A DNA stretch of 14,010 nt from UBA7985 sp965658725 (GTDB taxonomy: Bacteria; Pseudomonadota; Alphaproteobacteria; UBA7985), in NCBI GenBank assembly GCA_965658725.1, contig CBFHUI010000070.1, forward strand, positions 1 through 14,010, given 5' to 3'. Both the position numbers and the translations under genes were made by a program. The notes below the pieces were generated by a model. That model was not told where the DNA came from. It searched no databases and was given only the letters and a program-made list of their open reading frames with translations. Each line of letters begins with the position of its first letter. Position 1 is the first letter of the stretch. Below, piece by piece: positions 13,276-14,010 of this stretch.

Positions 13276-14010
13276 TCAGGAGCCTTTGTGAGACGCGATG
13301 AAGGACTGGACTTGAGCGGTCGTTGGCATGGCACTGGCACAGCCCGATGTGCTGACCACCATAGCGGCAGCGGCCGAGCCGAAATCCACTGCCGTTTCAA
13401 CCGGTTCACCGGCGACCATAGACGCCAGAAGACCACCCATAAAGGCATCACCGGCGCCAAAGGGCTTCAGCATGTCCACAGGGTAGATCGAGGTTGTGAA
13501 GGAAGTCTCACCGGTAAAGGTAATCGACCCCTCCGCACCCTGCTTATAAATCACCAGACGGCCTGCGCGCTCTTCAGCCAGACGCTGAGCCAAAGCTTGG
13601 CCCGCGTCGATGGAACCAGCGAGAAGGCCAAATTCTTCGTCGTTGCCCACGATTACGTCGCAGGCCTCGATCGCAGCGAAATAAACCGCTCGCGCCGCCT
13701 CGTCCCCAGCCCAACTGTAGGGCCGGTAATCGAGATCGAGCATGGCACAGGTTGACCGCTGAAGCGCAGCGAGCGTTGTGGCGCGGCTTGGGTCTATGGC
13801 GAGTGCCGTCCCGGTCGCCACAAGGATCGGCGCGCGTTCGATCTGAGCAAGGTCAAAGGTTTGAGGGGAGAGGGCGAAGTCGGCGGCCTGATTGCGGTAG
13901 ATCACCACTTCACAGTCGCTCGCCCGGCTTTCTGCCAGCGCCAGCGAGGTTCGCTCTGCGCCCTTGACGGGGTCAGGGGTCAGATGCGTGACCCCGTAAT
14001 GCTGCAACTT
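13276..14010 (-). CDS. iolC: 5-dehydro-2-deoxygluconokinase (PfkB family), 5' end outside the window
   Basis: Phosphorylates 2-deoxy-5-keto-D-gluconate with ATP, the step between IolB and the aldolase. About 245 C-terminal residues are present. The first part of the ribokinase fold, roughly the first 80-90 residues with the N-terminal GG sugar motif, lies beyond the right edge. The frame is open to the edge, so the TTG at 14007 is not the true start. Visible blocks typical of IolC are VIYRNQAADFAL, MLDLDYRPYSW, the IVGNDEEF helix, the PfkB signature with catalytic Asp in PFGAGDAFMGGLLASM (about 13425-13470), and the closing AMVVSTSGCASAMPT. The last of these separates IolC from ketodeoxygluconate kinases. 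It is the first visible gene of the run with iolB and the aldolase. The product appears to be the stand-alone kinase, since it stops soon after the kinase domain, with no C-terminal DUF2090 fusion. Confidence 0.92.
   Translation of the reverse strand, partial: KLQHYGVTHLTPDPVKGAERTSLALAESRASDCEVVIYRNQAADFALSPQTFDLAQIERAPILVATGTALAIDPSRATTLAALQRSTCAMLDLDYRPYSWAGDEAARAVYFAAIEACDVIVGNDEEFGLLAGSIDAGQALAQRLAEERAGRLVIYKQGAEGSITFTGETSFTTSIYPVDMLKPFGAGDAFMGGLLASMVAGEPVETAVDFGSAAAAMVVSTSGCASAMPTTAQVQSFIASHKGS

Noticed and set aside
12856..13755. Open frame antisense to iolB and iolC
   Set aside because: It crosses the boundary between two recognised genes and shows no motif; a shadow of GC-rich coding DNA.
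1..14010. Defence system, CRISPR array, prophage, transposon or RNA gene
   Set aside because: Both strands were read for repeated spacers, transposase, integrase and nuclease motifs and tRNA-like folds; every large frame is a metabolic enzyme and no repeat array was seen.

Overview
The window is GC-rich (above 60% by eye), densely coded, chromosomal-looking DNA. The enzyme repertoire suggests an alphaproteobacterium: ornithine cyclodeaminase of the Pseudomonas/Agrobacterium type, a cytoplasmic type III molybdoenzyme, a EutA-like Asp/Glu racemase-family protein, a UPF0261/Tm-1-like protein and an iolC-iolB-aldolase run. A marine Rhodobacteraceae-like host is plausible, but this is inference from gene content. 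No rRNA, tRNA, CRISPR array, insertion sequence, integrase or phage gene was seen. No gene-free stretch reaches 300 bases; the longest are about 140-150 bases.

Layout, left to right. (1) 1-2003, + strand: the 3' part of an arginase gene followed by ornithine cyclodeaminase, a two-step route from arginine through ornithine to proline. (2) 2000-3154, - strand: a cystathionine beta-lyase-like PLP enzyme whose stop codon overlaps that of the cyclodeaminase. (3) 3155-3295: a divergent intergenic region with a perfect 7-7-7 dyad, followed by an M24 metallohydrolase on the + strand (3296-4453). (4) 4466-6420, - strand: a EutA/maleate-isomerase-like protein translationally coupled to an M20 (ArgE-like) deacylase. 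(5) 6572-8884, + strand: a biotin/methionine-sulfoxide-reductase-like (BisC-type) molybdoenzyme, convergent with a small rhodanese gene (8899-9309, -). (6) 9453-10196, + strand: a FabG-like short-chain dehydrogenase. (7) 10222-11460, - strand: a Tm-1-like/UPF0261 protein. (8) 11606-14010, - strand: a tightly packed iolC (partial)-iolB-class II aldolase run, the lower half of myo-inositol catabolism.

How the genes fit together. The window reads as a patchwork of short one- to three-gene catabolic modules on alternating strands. The left half is about amino acids: arginine and ornithine degradation, C-S lyase, M24 and M20 hydrolases, and a Cys-Cys racemase-like enzyme. It contains one enzyme of each class found in the ectoine-utilisation (eut/doe) set, but several come from a different family or clade, so a related pathway for another substrate is a testable idea. 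The right end is inositol catabolism: IolB makes 2-deoxy-5-keto-gluconate, IolC phosphorylates it, and the aldolase would split it to dihydroxyacetone phosphate and malonate semialdehyde. The Tm-1-like protein and the SDR have no assignable substrate.
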